Shown: positions 15,349-26,869, counted from the first letter of the stretch. The stretch is 64,000 nucleotides of DNA from Mantis religiosa (GCA_030765055.1 JAUKNK010000321.1:248001-312000); one strand, 5' to 3'. The notes: generated from the letters alone by a model not told the origin. Translations and numbers: made by a program.

Positions 15349-15394
15349 GAAAGTATAAAAACCAACCAACTAATGAAATTTTAAATCCTGCCAG

Positions 15395-15537
15395 AAGGCA
15401 ACCCCACATTTAAATTCATCACAAAATCAACAAATGGCAGCAACAACTCATGAACTGTTCACATCACTGGATCAAGCTTCAGTCGCATTAGAGCCGATGA
15501 TGCGAATGATGGTGCGCGAAACATGTCCTCAATTTGG
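15395..15537 (+). CDS. Candidate host internal exon, unknown gene
   Basis: A fully open segment between an acceptor (ttttaaatcctgccag|aagg) and a strong donor (aatttgg|gtatgtaag). It translates as KATPHLNSSQNQQMAATT... to ...MMRMMVRETCPQFG, with a Met-rich helical-looking stretch. The length (143 bp) leaves phase 2. I see no transposon similarity and do not recognise the family. It may follow the exon at 14397-14504. Confidence 0.35.
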
Positions 15538-15545
15538 GTATGTAA

Positions 15546-16063
15546 GTGAAGCTGATATGTAATAAATACGACATATGTATAATTTAATAGACAAAATATG
15601 GTTTTAGGGGATACCAATAGGCTATGACATTTTGTTTATACAAATAGATAATATATGCTTGTGCTGTACATAGTAGTACTTCTGAAGGCTATATATTATA
15701 TGTGGATATTGATTTTAATGAACTGTCTACAAGCAGTATGTTCACATAATCAGTAGTATTTTACTTCCTGCATGTTATGTAATAATTTATAAATGTGGCA
15801 TTACAGTTTATGTAAAATAGTAATGTTTAAGTATATAAAATATTCACCCTCTCAAAATAACTGAGTAACCACTTGAAAATAACTGAGTAATATTGAATTT
15901 TTTAAGACAAATATGGACTTATAATCCATCAGTCTAAAACAACATGCTCATTCCTCCATAAAAAGTTGAATACATTTTCATAACTTTTAAAAATGATGGT
16001 AGCTTATTACAGCATCCTCAAAATTATGCAGTAACAAAATCATTAGATCAGTGGTATAAAACA
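15546..16063. other. AT-rich, no gene
   Basis: AT-rich sequence with no coding or repeat signature recognised. Confidence 0.4.
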
Positions 16064-16065
16064 TA

Positions 16066-17045
16066 CAAGGCTTGCCCAATAAATAATGCCTAACAATTTA
16101 TTTTGCAATGAAAAACATTTTTGAGAAATTTACAAATATGGGTGCAACTTACCAGAAGATTACCACACGGGTATGCAAAGTTTCACTTTCTTCCGACAGA
16201 AAGCGTAAGTGTAGGAATATTTTAAAATGGTGTCAGTAAGTGACATCTACCATAAAAAGCTTGCTGTGATTGAATTTCTCGTGGAAAAGAAAGAAACTGT
16301 GCGGAATATTTATAAATGCTTGCGCAAAATCTATGGAACATCTGCAGTTTATAGGAGTATCATTGGTCACTGAACACATAGGGTCAGAGCATCAGAGGGC
16401 ACTGCTGCAGGGCTCCAAGATTTACTGCTGATGGGAAGGCCTCCCATGTCTGTCAACAGCCAATTTAAAACAGTTCCCTCAGCCAGAAAAGTAATGATCA
16501 CAGTATTTTGGAATTGTGAGGGCGTAATTCTCAGTGATGTGATGTCAAAAGGTGGTACCATTAACTCAGAAAGTTACATTAAAGTTTAAGCGGTGCTTCC
16601 GGAGCTTGCAGCACCACATACACCCAAGGGAGGCTTTCATTCAGCATAACGCCCGTCCCCACACAAGTTTTAGGACTTCTGCCCACGTCATCAAACATGG
16701 TTGGACAGTGTTACACCATTCACCCTGTAGTCCAACTTGACTTCCTCAGACTTCCACTTGTTTAGGCCACTGAATAATGCCATTCATGGTAGATATTTCG
16801 AAGATGACGAAGAGGTGATTCAAGCAGCGAAAACTTGGCTCTGCAGGTAGACTAAAGATTTTTACTGTCAGAGAATACATGCTCTTGTTCTCACTAGAGA
16901 AAAGCTGTCAAACTTGATGGCGACTATGTGGAAAAATAAAATGCTTAGACAAAGCATTATTCTTTAAAATATATACATTTTAATTTTGTGAAATATATAC
17001 TTTTGGAGAAAAAAATATGAAGCATTATTTATTGGGCAACCCTCG
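16066..17045 (+). mobile_element. Mariner element 1
   Basis: The terminal inverted repeats match: caaggcttgcccaataaata at the left and its complement (tatttattgggcaaccctcg) at the right, with two differences. TA dinucleotides flank both ends (16064-16065 and 17046-17047), the usual mariner target duplication. At 980 bp it is somewhat shorter than the usual ~1.3 kb and contains a broken transposase. Confidence 0.9.
16227..16920 (+). pseudogene. Mariner transposase remnant
   Basis: DDE-type cut-and-paste transposase. The N-terminal helix-turn-helix region is readable from the ATG (MVSVSDIYHKKLAVIEFLVE...) and stops after ~48 codons. The catalytic core survives as IQHNARPHTS (normally HDNARPH; the catalytic Asp is now Asn), then GWTVLHHSPCSPT and SSDFHLFRPLNN ... 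GRYFEDDEEV, ending with the typical TREKLSNLMA region. The middle, with the first catalytic Asp, is not recognisable. It is inactive because of stops and the lost Asp. Confidence 0.85.
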
Positions 17046-17187
17046 TATAAATATATATGAACTCCTACTGCAGCTTTCAAAGCCTTAGTATTTGATAAAA
17101 GAAATTACAGATCATTTAATGTCTTTACATGAAGAAAATTAATACCTATCGAGACCACATCATCCCATACTCATTATAATAACTTAA

Positions 17188-17427
17188 GGTAGGAATGCAA
17201 TAATAGAAATAATAAGGAGATTCCCAAAACTTCAGAGATCTTCTAGAGCTAGACGCAGAAGTAAGGGCATAATATTATTACCAGGTACTTCAATTAAATC
17301 AATTGATAACAGGAGAAAACACTTGGCCATGTCTGTTATGGATTCAGATAATAAGCAACGTCTTGAAGTTATAATTTATGATTGGCCCCAAATAAAAGTT
17401 GTTTATAAAGTTTGCAATGTTGGTTAA
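17188..17427 (+). CDS. Candidate terminal exon, unknown gene
   Basis: An 80-codon open frame with no ATG at its start, opening right after a stop and ending at TAA (17425-17427). It contains a basic patch (RSSRARRRSKG) followed by a beta-strand-like stretch (RLEVIIYDWPQIKVVYKV). No transposon motif is visible and I do not recognise it. Its position and strand would suit a 3' exon of the putative gene at 14397-15537, but the acceptor (near cttaag or aataatag) is weak and the phase does not join directly, so another exon would be needed. Confidence 0.25.
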   Translation, partial: GRNAIIEIIRRFPKLQRSSRARRRSKGIILLPGTSIKSIDNRRKHLAMSVMDSDNKQRLEVIIYDWPQIKVVYKVCNVG

Positions 17428-17689
17428 AATTTGAAAAATGTTACTGTATAAGTGAAAAACAAGAGATACAGTTAGAGGTGAAAAATGTATAGGTATGTAA
17501 CTAATTATTGAGTGTTTGCTATAGGGACAAAATAAACTTCTGGGAGATGCTACTAGAAATTTTCTCTCTCAGCAAGGAAGACGTGTTTCAGAGGATGTTC
17601 TGTAAAGTTCTGTTTTTCAGTATATTACTTGTATTTGTGAAGTTAGTAGCAATCTTCATAATAATACAAGGACGGCTCCTGGTGAAGTA

Positions 17690-18540
17690 GCACTTCTTGA
17701 AATGGAGAGGACCAGAAGAAAAGGAATAATCTTGGAGAGTATAGTGAAATTTTGGTTTGGTTGTTTGAGTAAGGAGGATGGAAATAGTTTAAAGGTAAGC
17801 ATGGAACAACAGAGAACATTAGTAAATAAGAACAGTTGGTGGAAAGTGCTAGAGAGAACCATGGACAAAATAGGAATGGGGGATACATGTAGGGTAGGTG
17901 CAGGTAATGAGAGAGGATTTTGGAAAAAGGTAAGGACAAGAATGGAAGACACAGAAAGGTAAGAGATATGGGGAAGCATAGAAAACAAAACTTCATTGAA
18001 GTTTTATAGGATTTTGAAAAGGGACTGGGGAGGAGAAGGTTATACAGACAACTGTAGTAGGATTGTAAGGGAGGTATTAGCATGAATGAGAACAGGTGCA
18101 ATATTTATGAAAGGATTAAGGTGGAGTGAGGTAGGAATATGTGAATTATGTGGGGGGGGGAGAGAAAGTGTAGAGCATTATGTAGTAAGATGTTAAGAAG
18201 TTGAAAAGTGAAGGAAGGATGCATGGAAGAAAAAATGGGAGAAAGTTGAGGGTAAAATTGTAACAATAAGAATGCTGACAGGGAAGCAACGGAATAGCAA
18301 TAAAAATGTAGGAAGATTTCTTGGTAAAATGAAAGATAAATGGTTGAGGATAGTTAGAAGCAAAAGTTTTGAAGGGGGGAAGGAAGTAGGGGCGGAGTAA
18401 GGATTTTGTAGGGAAAAGTAAGGGATACAGGTAATCCCTCAGTGAAGCATAAGGCTGTTATGCCAAGCTGGATGAGGGGTGAAAGAAGGTAGTCACTCAA
18501 TTCTTGTACATAGGTTAAGGAAGAATAGTATGGAAATAAA
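17690..18540 (+). mobile_element. Non-LTR retrotransposon 3' fragment
   Basis: The plus strand reads MERTRRKGIILESIVKFW..., then a C-terminal zinc-like motif CELCGGGRESVEHYVVRC (about 18140-18195) and a basic tail, as found downstream of the RT in several non-LTR clades. Several stops interrupt it. The 3' region is A/T-rich and ends near an aataaa-rich stretch. The upstream RT core is absent (5' truncation). The clade cannot be decided from this part. Confidence 0.6.
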
Positions 18541-18699
18541 AAGGTTCTCTGTAATATAATTGTAAATTATTTTCTTATGTACAAATAAAATATCAAAATA
18601 TGAAAAAATATAATAATGCAACTGTTATCATCTCACTAATTTATGACAAACAAAAACATTGATCCGAGACCACGACCAAGAAATTCACCTTTGGTTTTC

Positions 18700-18986
18700 G
18701 TCCAGTCGCTCTAACACATTCAGCTACCATGGCCAACATGGAGATCCGTGGTACAAATCCCGGCTATTGCATTGAATTTTTCATGTTGACTCTATCAAAA
18801 ACCTTAGCCTATATACGGCTAGTGTGACGAAATGATTAATTTCCATCAATCAACTAAAATAATAAGAATTAAATGATGAAGCCTGAGACTAAAGTACTTA
18901 CGCTAGTAAGTCGCCACAAATGGTGTATCTCGAATGCGAGAGCCCTTAGTGGTTTACTGGGGAAATATACGAGTCAAATTCATTTT
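18700..18986 (+). repeat. SINE family 2 copy, rearranged head
   Basis: B-box-like GGTACAAATCCCGGC (ggttcaaatcc in better copies) followed by the family body: ccttagcctata, cggctagtgtg, gaaatgattaatttcc, then the 3' block gtaagtcgccacaa and cccttagtggtttac. The A-box part lies just upstream in inverted orientation (gctctaac...cagctaccatgg), so the head appears flipped. It is the same family as 39376-39995 and 59225-59500. Confidence 0.65.
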
Positions 18987-19361
18987 TTGTGTTTACTGAC
19001 TGCAGTTAGGCTGGGGATAAGAAGTTAAAGTTCATTATCAAACTGCTGTATATTACAAGATTATTCTCAGAAGGTCTACGGCATTCTAGAAGCAAGACTT
19101 GAGGCATATATACCGGAAAGTATTAGAAGCAGCAGCTGTGTGATTATCGGAGTTGTGTTATGTAGTTGTGTGATGGTTATTGTGACACTGGACATTTGAA
19201 GTGTACCTGAGTGGCTTCTTTCATTTGTTTACGTACGGCGGAGCACTGAGTCAAACTTGAAGACTGTTGATTGTCAATTTCACGTCTTTTTAGTGCAATA
19301 AAGAGTATTTTGAATTTCTACAAACCAGACTTTTTCATTCTACTTAACTCACGCAGTCACA
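18987..19361 (+). mobile_element. Solo LTR, gypsy A-related, plus strand
   Basis: It shares with the reverse complement of the gypsy A LTR the blocks ggcattctagaa, a TATA-like atatatacc, tattagaagc, gattgtcaatttcacgtct, a polyadenylation signal (caataaag at ~19296) and the terminus acgcagtcaca at 19361, followed by atat. The start is approximate. No coding sequence adjoins it. Confidence 0.7.
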
Positions 19362-20318
19362 ATATATATGCCAATAAAATGTGTTACATGTTTTTGTGCT
19401 TAATGCGAGTTCACTGACATGAGTGGTAAATGAAATTAAAATGTGCTGAAGCGAAAACACAGTGTTGTATAAACAGTGGGACAACCATGAACATGGTTTA
19501 TCAGTTAGTTATAAGCAAAGTACGCTTGCCTCACTGGCTTTTTATGGTGAAATCAGCAGACTAAGAATTATTGCAAAGTACCAATGTGCATACCCTATGA
19601 CAGAATATACCATTCCTTTAGGAACAATACATAATATTAACTACAGTTTCTAAAGTCCCATAACATATAGGAAATTTAATCAATCACCTGATAGCAGCAG
19701 GAAATAAAGCAGTACAAAATATAACAACACTCTAGCACATTTCTATTGCTACTCTGTGGCTGGCAATACAAAATGACGTGTTTTATTGTAATTTCAAAAT
19801 GATTTTCTATAAATAAATACCCGTTAAAAAGGTAGCTCGGTAGCATTCGGAGGGGTAGAAGCACTAAAATATTACTCAAAAGTTACTGCAACGGTGTCGT
19901 AATAACCTTAACGCGACATGGCCGCGTCGTGCCTACGTGGTCAGACCGCTTGGGTCTCATCAATGCGGCCTGATTCCGATCCCAGGCGACCGCAAAGAGA
20001 GATTCGTGGAGAACAACACGGCGCTGAGGCGGGTTTACTCTGGGAACCCCGGATTCCCCCGCTATCTCATTCCACTGGTGCTCCATCTTCCTCTCATATT
20101 ACTTGTACAGGTAATTTCACCACTCTGCCACTTTATATTGGTTTCACAACTTCCGTGATCAGCTCAAAAGTTTATTTCCTTTTGTTTTACCTCTTGGGGT
20201 CTATAATTTGATATTATAACACAAATTTTTTTATATCATTATAGGTATTTACAAAATACAATACTAGCCATGTTTTTCACTGACAGATAGCTTTAAATGT
20301 AGATATAGTTCGTAGCAG
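19362..20318. other. No gene; one GC-rich repeat-like patch
   Basis: Mostly AT-rich. The segment 19905-20095 is GC-rich, with tRNA-like phrases (cctacgtggtcagac..., gattccgatcccagg), and may be a further SINE family. I could not align it to another copy in this window. Confidence 0.35.
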
Positions 20319-20332
20319 CTATTTTATTAGTA

Positions 20333-20575
20333 CTTTTGTTGTTGTAATTTACGTCCTCCAACGTTAAGTCATATCGGACGATGAATGGAATGGGTGAAAT
20401 GATGCTCAAATGGGCCCAGGGTACGTAGAGCTTAGAGTTACCCGACATTCGTCTTTCAGGATAAGGGAAAACCCTGGAAAAAGCATTATACAGGCAACTA
20501 AACCTGACCGAGATTCGAACTCGGGACCTCTTGAACTTGAGGCAGACATGCTACCATCTACGCTACCGAGGCGGG
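20333..20575 (-). repeat. SINE family 1, minus copy with TSD
   Basis: The whole family-1 body reads on the minus strand from a tRNA-like head (complement of gctaccgaggcgggc) through the B box (gagttcgaatctcgg) to the gttggaggacgtaaatt end. It is flanked by a 14-base direct repeat, ctattttattagta (20319-20332 and 20576-20589), clear evidence of retroposition. Confidence 0.9.
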
Positions 20576-20589
20576 CTATTTTATTAGTA

Positions 20590-21085
20590 TGGTCGGTATT
20601 GTGCTTGATAAATTGAACCAAGTTTCAGGCATTTCACAAATGCGAGGTGACATAAGTTTTAAGCATGGAACAAAAGCTGTTAGATTTGTTGTCATCGACA
20701 TGCTCCTAAAAATGAAAGCCAACTAAGTATCATGGTTTACAACACCAAATACAGTACAGATTATAAGGGTCATAAAGTTAAACAGGATAAAGATAGCCCG
20801 TAGTTACTATTTAAAGGGCAAGGGCCTCTCCTACTTGCCAGTAAGATGCGACAACTTATATGGTGAGCTAATCCTTATAGATCCCTAATTATAGGATTTT
20901 AATTATTTGGCTCACAAGAAACGAATAGCAACAATAAATGGTAACTAATTTACAATCAAGACTCGGAGAAAGAAAAAAGAAACAATGTGACTTGGTTTCG
21001 AAACTAGGCTTTGTAGTATCATATTCCAGCAGCTAAATCTACTCGGCAGTTGTAACATGTTTTTTTTTTCTTTTTTTCTTTTTTT
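20590..21085. other. No recognisable gene
   Basis: AT-rich sequence with no coding motif, ending in a T-rich run next to a SINE. Confidence 0.4.
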
Positions 21086-21344
21086 GTAATTTAAGTCCTT
21101 TAACTTTTTAACCGGAGATCGTAATACAGTCCCTAAGTCACATTGGACGATGAATGGAATAGGTGAAATGATGCTAAAATGGGCCCAGAGTCCATGGAGC
21201 TTAGAGCTACCAGACATTCGTCTTTTAGGGTAAGGGAGAACCCCGGAAAAACCTTATCCAGGTAGCTCACCCTGACCGAGATTCGAATTTGGTACCTCTT
21301 GAACTTGAGGCAGACATGCTACCATATACGCTACTGCGGTGGGC
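21086..21344 (-). repeat. SINE family 1, minus copy
   Basis: Same head, body and tail order as the copy at 20333, with an extra ~25 bases near the 3' end (ccggagatcgtaatacag region). No clear target duplication. Confidence 0.8.
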
Positions 21345-21909
21345 ATTACATATTTTGCGGCGGACTTTGGGGAAACATTTGTTCATCACCTTGCTAGTAC
21401 CTATTATATGCATGAAAAGACGTCATTTATTTAAGCTTTTGGCAGCTTCTTTGTGCTCATTCAGGGCTGTAGGTATTTATGCTTGGTGCGTATAGCACCC
21501 AATAGAAAAGCAGAGCTTCAGTAAGGGCTTTTATGCTAAAATGGTCAATGTTTTCATATTGGAATATAAATTGCGGGTTGCATAGATAGGAATAAATAGC
21601 GGCAGCTGACTCACCTGGTATAATGTTGGCATAACTGTTTCATCATGCATGCTCTACACCAGTACTGGGTGTGCCAATCTCTTCTTGGTTTATATCAAAG
21701 TCCAAAAACACAAGCAATGACTGATGGGCAAGCCTCGTAGCCGAGGTGCATAGTGCCTGAGGAGCGGTAAGGAGGAATTTAACCTTAGTGGAACGATTGT
21801 CAACACTAATTCCTGGCTGTGCCCGTCGCTCATTGCTTTGATGTCATAATTCTAGGATTCCGTTTCGGTAACCGTGGAGGAGTACAAGGAGTGAGTCACA
21901 TGTAACAAG
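21345..21909. other. No gene; unassigned sequence
   Basis: The segment 21727-21900 is GC-richer (cctcgtagccgaggtgcatag...) and looks like an unassigned repeat. The rest is AT-rich with no motif. Confidence 0.35.
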
Positions 21910-21917
21910 TTTGTTGA

Positions 21918-22161
21918 TTTTTTTTTTCCAATTTACGTCCTCCAACGTTAAGTCTTATCGGACGGTGAATGAAATTGGTGAAATGATGCTCAAATGAGTC
22001 CGGGACCCATGGAGCTTAGAGTTACTTGACATTCGTCTTTCAGGATAAGGGAAAACCCCGGAAAAACCTTATCCAGGTAACTCACCCTGACCGAGATTCG
22101 AACTCGGGACCTCTTGAACGTGATGCAGACCTGCTAGCATTCACACTACCAAGGCGGGCAT
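21918..22161 (-). repeat. SINE family 1, minus copy with short TSD
   Basis: A full family-1 copy on the minus strand. The octamer tttgttga occurs immediately outside both ends (about 21910 and 22162), consistent with a target-site duplication. Confidence 0.85.
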
Positions 22162-22210
22162 TTGTTGAATGTATTGTCCTCTATACAATGCATGTCATTT
22201 GAAGTGGGCA

Positions 22211-22400
22211 AACGATATGGATAACAAGCCGAAAATAGTTCTGCTTATTGAACAAGGTAATAACGCTGCAAGTGCTGGGGAACTATATGGAATATCTCCA
22301 CAAACTGCTTCAAACTGGTGGAAGAAATACCAAGAACGGAGATACTGGACGTGGAAGTCAGGTAGGGCAGATAATTATAAACATACAGTGTGTTCAATTG
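22211..22400 (+). pseudogene. Transposase helix-turn-helix fragment
   Basis: The frame reads MDNKPKIVLLIEQGNNAASA, continues GELYGISPQTASNWWKKYQ and loses similarity soon after. The spacing and residues match an N-terminal DNA-binding helix-turn-helix of Tc1/mariner or pogo-like transposases. No catalytic domain follows, so this is a truncated remnant. Confidence 0.55.
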
Positions 22401-22439
22401 GTACTAAATGTGTGCAGCATTAAAGTTAACATATATCGG

Positions 22440-22604
22440 GATAGTGTCCCATTTTACAGGTTCCCCAAGGGGCCTACCCCGGTAGGTACGGGATTGGTGA
22501 TCCCGGCGTCCAGAGCTAAATCCCTCGATTAGGTGCCTCGGAGTGGTGAGAGGGCTAATGCCAAACCCCAGAAAAGGTCAATATCTGTGTTGGACCCTAA
22601 TATA
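22440..22604. other. GC-rich unassigned segment
   Basis: A short GC-rich segment (ggggcctaccccggtagg...) with no frame or family I can name. It precedes the tandem repeat. Confidence 0.3.
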
Positions 22605-22817
22605 AGTAAAGTAAATTAATTTAAAGTAAAGTAAAAGTAAAACCAAAGCAAAGCAAGAGAGGAGCCAGAGCGGAGCCTGAGCAAAGCCCAAAGCGAAGCC
22701 AAGGCAAATACAGAGTGGAACCAGAGCAAATCCAGAGTAAAGCGAAAGCAAAACCAGAGCGAAGAGGGAGAGCAAAGCCAGAGCAATGCCACGGAAAAAC
22801 CAAAGCAAAGCCAGGGC
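22605..22817. repeat. Degenerate short tandem repeat (AGCAAAGCC-like)
   Basis: Begins with AAGTAAAGT units and passes into degenerate 6- to 12-base units around agcaaagccagagc. It abuts the truncated integrase end of gypsy A. The open frames on the complement are low-complexity. Confidence 0.8.
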
Positions 22818-22879
22818 AAAGTCAAAGTTTGCTGGCGTACACCCAGTGGTGTTGTGTGCTGACGAGCGTTAAACCAGCA

Positions 22880-23490
22880 GGAAGAGTGGCAATTAACGTC
22901 CTAGTCTCGGTGGTGGTTGGCTATGAGCTTCCTCAGATGTTTTTCTAGGGTCTTGATGTATCTCTTGATCATGCCGTTCAGATGTAGAGATCTGAGCGTC
23001 TTATTCACTCCAAGTCTTTTCAGTGCCTCCTTCATCAGGTGGGACTCAAAACTGGTGCCCTGGTCGCTGTGCAGCTCTAACGGCACCCAAAACCGGCAGA
23101 ACAGTTGCTCCAGGAAGCAGTCGGCAATCGTGTTCGCCTCCTGGTTCGGGATGGCATACAGCTGCAGTCACTTGGTAAAGTAATCCACGGCCAACATGAG
23201 GTAATTGTTGCCTCGGGCGGACACAGGGAATGGTACAGCTAAGTGGACAGCGAAGCATTGGAAAGACGCTCCGACATTGTACTGCTGCATGCGATCCCGG
23301 CTCTTAGTCTGGGGGCAGCGATTCACCGCGTACACGTGACATTGATGGTACCATCTCTCAGCGTCTGCTCGGAGCCTCAGCCAGTAGTAGCGCTCTCGGA
23401 GTTTGTCGATCGTTCGGTTTGCTCCCAGGTGTCCTAAGTACCTGCGTGCATTTCCTCCAAGACTTCCAGGATTTTCAGTGCATCTCATTG
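22880..23490 (-). pseudogene. Gypsy A integrase
   Basis: Minus-strand pieces show the N-terminal zinc-binding region (YLGHLGANRTIDKLRERYYW ... CHVYAVNRCPQTKSR), then the catalytic core start VDYFTK, and further on LELHSDQGTSFESHLM with the second Asp and the HLNGMIKRYIKTLEKHLRKL region holding the catalytic helix (usually with Glu). Stops and frameshifts separate the parts. The C-terminal end is lost at about 22818. Confidence 0.85.
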
Positions 23491-23619
23491 GGTCCAGTAC
23501 AACATGTATGCAGCGTTTTTGGGTGTGATGTCCTCCCAGGTTGGTCTTGACCCTGCCTTCACTTCTCTCAAGAGTGTCCCCAAGTTGGTGTCCGCCGGTC
23601 GCTCCCTCCTCACGTCTGC

Positions 23620-24180
23620 GCTAACCCATCCATCCGCAAGCACTGCCGTGATCTCTCAGATAGCTGCCGCACGCCCCTTTTCTTGCACTCTCGCGTATTG
23701 GCCGCACTCTTCTGGGAAGGGTCTTCGGGACAAGGCACCTACATTGGCGTGCCTGTTCCCTCGATGATGTTCGGAGGTGAAGTCGTTCTCTTGCAGCCTC
23801 AGGACCCAACGAACTGTCTGGCCCTTCAGGTTGCTAAAGCTAAGTAGTCAAATTAGGGCGGAGTGGTCGGTCCTCAGGGGGAATGGCTGGCCATACAAGT
23901 ACTTGTGGAAGTGCTCCAAGGTCTTCACTACCGCCAGTAGCTCTCGCCGGGTGATGCAGTAGTTCTTCTCTGTCTTGGACAGCGCCTTGCTCTAGTAAGC
24001 TATCACGCGCTCGTGGCAGTCACTGACTTGGGATAGGACGCTTCCAATGCAATGGTCGCTTGTGTCGGTATCCGCAATGAAGTCGCCGCCTAGTTGAGGA
24101 AATCCCAAATTAGGAGCACTACAAAGTCTCTTCCTCAGCTGCTGGAAAGCGCCTACGGCGTCTTCTGTCCACATATAAGT
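23620..24180 (-). pseudogene. Gypsy A RNase H
   Basis: The minus strand reads WTEDAVGAFQQLRKRLCSAP (RT/RNase H connection), FIADTDTSDHCIGSVLSQ (the first catalytic Asp region, usually DAS), VIAYYSKALSKTEKNY, RRELLAVVKTLEHFHKYLYG and LRTDHSALI. Together these are the classic gypsy RNase H series. A stop follows HSALI. Confidence 0.88.
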
Positions 24181-24269
24181 CCGGCATTCCTATGTTAGGT
24201 GGACGAGGGGCTTGGCGATGTTAAAAAAGCCCCTTACAAAGTGGCGGTAATAACTGCACAGCCCCAGGA

Positions 24270-25197
24270 AACTACGAAATTATCGCTCATCCTTCAGGTG
24301 AGGCCAATCTCTCACAGCCTGTGTCTTCTCCGTGCCTGTGGCCACTCCGGTTGGTGAGACTATGTGGCCAAAGTTGACTTCCTTGCGGAGGAGCTGGCAC
24401 TTCTTCGCGTTCAGCTTCAGGTTGGTCGAATGCAGTCTCTGTAGCACCTTGCTGAGGTTGTCGAAACGGTTTTTGAACCTCTTGCCAACGACGTTGATGC
24501 CCTCCAGGTATAACTGGCAGGCGTCATAAGTCAGCCCTCTCATTACTGACTACAAGAGGCATTGGAGAGTAGCTGGGTGTTTTTGACCAGAGGGCATAAA
24601 TGTGAACTGCCAGAGCCCTTAGACTGTCGAGAATGCGGTCTTTTCTTTGTCTTTCAGGTCTATAGCCACATGCCAGTAACCCGACTTCAGGTCCAGTGTC
24701 GAGAACCACTGCGCACCAGCAAGCGTCTTCAGGGTGTCGTCAATCCGGGGTAAGGGGAAGCACACCTTTCTGGTGACAGCGTTCACCTTCATGTAGTCTA
24801 CGCAGAAGCGTAGCTTGCCGTTTTTCTTCACCAGGTCTACAGGAAAACATCAAGTACTGTCAGACTGCTCGTTCACTCCTCGGGATGTCATGTCCTCCAG
24901 CATGTACCATACCGCCACTTCTTTTGCCAGTGGAATGCGTCTGGGAGGTTGCCTAGTAGGCCGGGCGTCTCCGGTGTCGATGTGGTAGAGCACTCTGTCC
25001 GTGCGGCAGTAGTCGCTGCTACCTTGCCTGAAGACGCACTGGTATCGTCTGAGCAATTGTCGATCCTTCTCTAGCGGTTCTGCGGTCAGGTGGACGGCTG
25101 CCCCCTCCTGTAAGCCCTCCAGCCGGTGCCCCAGGTGGTGCGTCAGCACCGGCTCCTGGGTCCTGTCGATATGGTGACAACGGGCTTGCACGTCCAA
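24270..25197 (-). pseudogene. Gypsy A reverse transcriptase
   Basis: The minus strand begins with the pre-RT region (LLRRYQCVFRQGSSDYCRTD ... TGDARPTRQPPRRIPLAKE). It then shows KKNGKLRFCVDYMKVNAVT, FPLPRIDDTLKTLAGAQWFS, TLDLKSGYWHVAID (catalytic Asp present) and KEKTAFST. The YVDD-box region is degraded (CQLYLEGINVVGKRF, where YLDDI is usual). The sequence continues through LRLHSTNLKLNAKKC-like text to the connection. Frames are broken at several points. Confidence 0.88.
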
Positions 25198-25199
25198 AA

Positions 25200-25960
25200 C
25201 TTCTTTCTGGCCTGGATGTCGTGATCAGTGTCTGATGGGTTAAGCAGCCGCACCGAAACCTCTCGGCACGTCAACAATGTCCTGGCTACACTTAGTTCAT
25301 GAACAGGCGTGATCTGGTTTAGTATCAGGTTCGTCCACTGGCCTTCCAGTTGCGCCGTGACCCCTACCTCAAATCGCACCGGGACACCACGTCATCTCTC
25401 AGGATCACCCTGGGGATTCCAAGGCATTCTTCGCGGTGGCAGAGCATCACCTCATCTCCAGTGAGCCGCAGAACCTTCCTGCTAACGTGACCACCGCCTC
25501 GTAGCTCCTGAGGGCATCCAGCCCCAGTATCACCTCATCAGCAACTTCATGACGAACACCCACAGACGTAAGGCATTCCACTGCGAGGTCAATTGTAGCA
25601 GGGCTACCTCTCCATAGGCAAGCTGTCGCCCGATGCCGTCACTAGCTGGTATGGTCTGCTCAGATTTCTCGACGACGTGTGATGTCGGTCACAACTGCCC
25701 CGGTGTCCATAAGCACGCGGCATGGCCTCTCTTTCATCCAACCGTCTGCGGTGAGACTGTACATGGGCTGACGGCACGCAGTGTCACTCGAGGGGATGGT
25801 GGTGAAGGCGCCGACGTGCCACTCGCCACGCCAGACCTTACTGGTTCTTCCGGTTGCTCTTCCTGGTATCGGCAGTCTCTCTCCAGATGTCCCGTCTGGC
25901 TACACCCCAACACAACCACTTTGTATTCGCCGGCGTCACTCGGTTGACCTTCTGTCTCCA
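25200..25960 (-). pseudogene. Gypsy A zinc knuckle and protease region, badly decayed
   Basis: The minus strand starts with a knuckle remnant (GCSQTGHLERDC) and a Pro-rich spacer SPPSPRVTLRAVSP that matches element B (SPRVTIRAVSRR). The protease itself is recognisable only by alignment to B: the DTGAA and LGLDAL regions are frameshifted here. Confidence 0.7.
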
Positions 25961-26869
25961 ATGTAGCGGATACTTCCTGTTCTCGACTTCGGAGTAGCCG
26001 TCACTTTGGCCGCCTCCATCCTCAATGTGGCCGTTAGGGCCTCATGGGTGGTCTTATAGTCGCCGAGCATTAGGCTGTGACGTATCTCGGCGTCTCGTAC
26101 CCCGTCGACGATGGAGTAGGTAGATTCTTGGGATACAAATCCGGGAGGGAGGTCGACTAGGGCTTTCTGGCCAACTTTTCGACTGCCAGGGCGCGTTTAT
26201 GCAGCGTCTCCTCTGGTTGCTATGTCCTAGATTTCAGTTGGCTGCGGCAGGCTGCGGCCAATCGGTGGTTTCCGAGCCGGTTTTCCAGGGCCTCCCAGAT
26301 ATCCTTGGGCGCCGCCGCTGGTTGGATCGCGTTCAGCACCTCTGCGGCTCGTCCCTAACGGCTGGCTATTAGCTGTGCTACCTCAACCTCTGGCGACCAT
26401 TTGTTGTGCTTGGCCACTGTGTCGAATTGGTCGCGGAAGACTTCAAAGGTTCACGTGCCGTCGTGTTTCGGTGGCTTGATGCGCGCAAATGTGTTGTGTC
26501 CCAGCGCGTCGGCCTTCACATCTTTCAGTCTTCTGCCGACGATGTCCTCCACCAGGGCGTTCAGGGACTTGATGTTGCTGTCGGCATTTCCCTCTAAGTT
26601 GTTAACGCGCATCGCCAGATTTTAGACGCGCCCATCCGCTTGCGCAGCTGCGTTACCTCATCCTTCACGCCAGCCAACTGCTCTTCAAATTTGGTGGCGA
26701 GGGCCTCGTTCTAAGCCTTCATTTCTGTGGCCAAGCTGTCGTTCGCCGCTTTCATTTTCGTGGTTAATTGGGTCTTCATTTCGGTCAGCGTCGCAGCGAG
26801 GTTATCGTTTGCTGTCTTCGTTTCTTTCAGCTCTTCTAGGATATTCGCCAATGCGGATTCCATCCTCAT
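25961..26869 (-). pseudogene. Gypsy A gag
   Basis: From the ATG at 26869 the minus strand reads MRMESALANILEELKETK, then coiled-coil heptads closely matching element B (MKAANDSLATEMKA, KFEEQLAGVKDEVTQLRKRM). Downstream the same capsid-like region can be followed only across frameshifts and stops. Confidence 0.8.

Noticed and set aside
15490..15535. Hammerhead-like text (ccgatgatgcg ... gcgaaacatgtc)
   Set aside because: It lies inside a fully open candidate exon with good splice sites, and no PLE sequence is nearby. The match is probably chance.
17643..18101. Minus-strand Leu/Phe/Ser-rich frames suggesting a membrane protein
   Set aside because: Complement of a purine-rich LINE 3' region whose plus strand shows a zinc-like motif.
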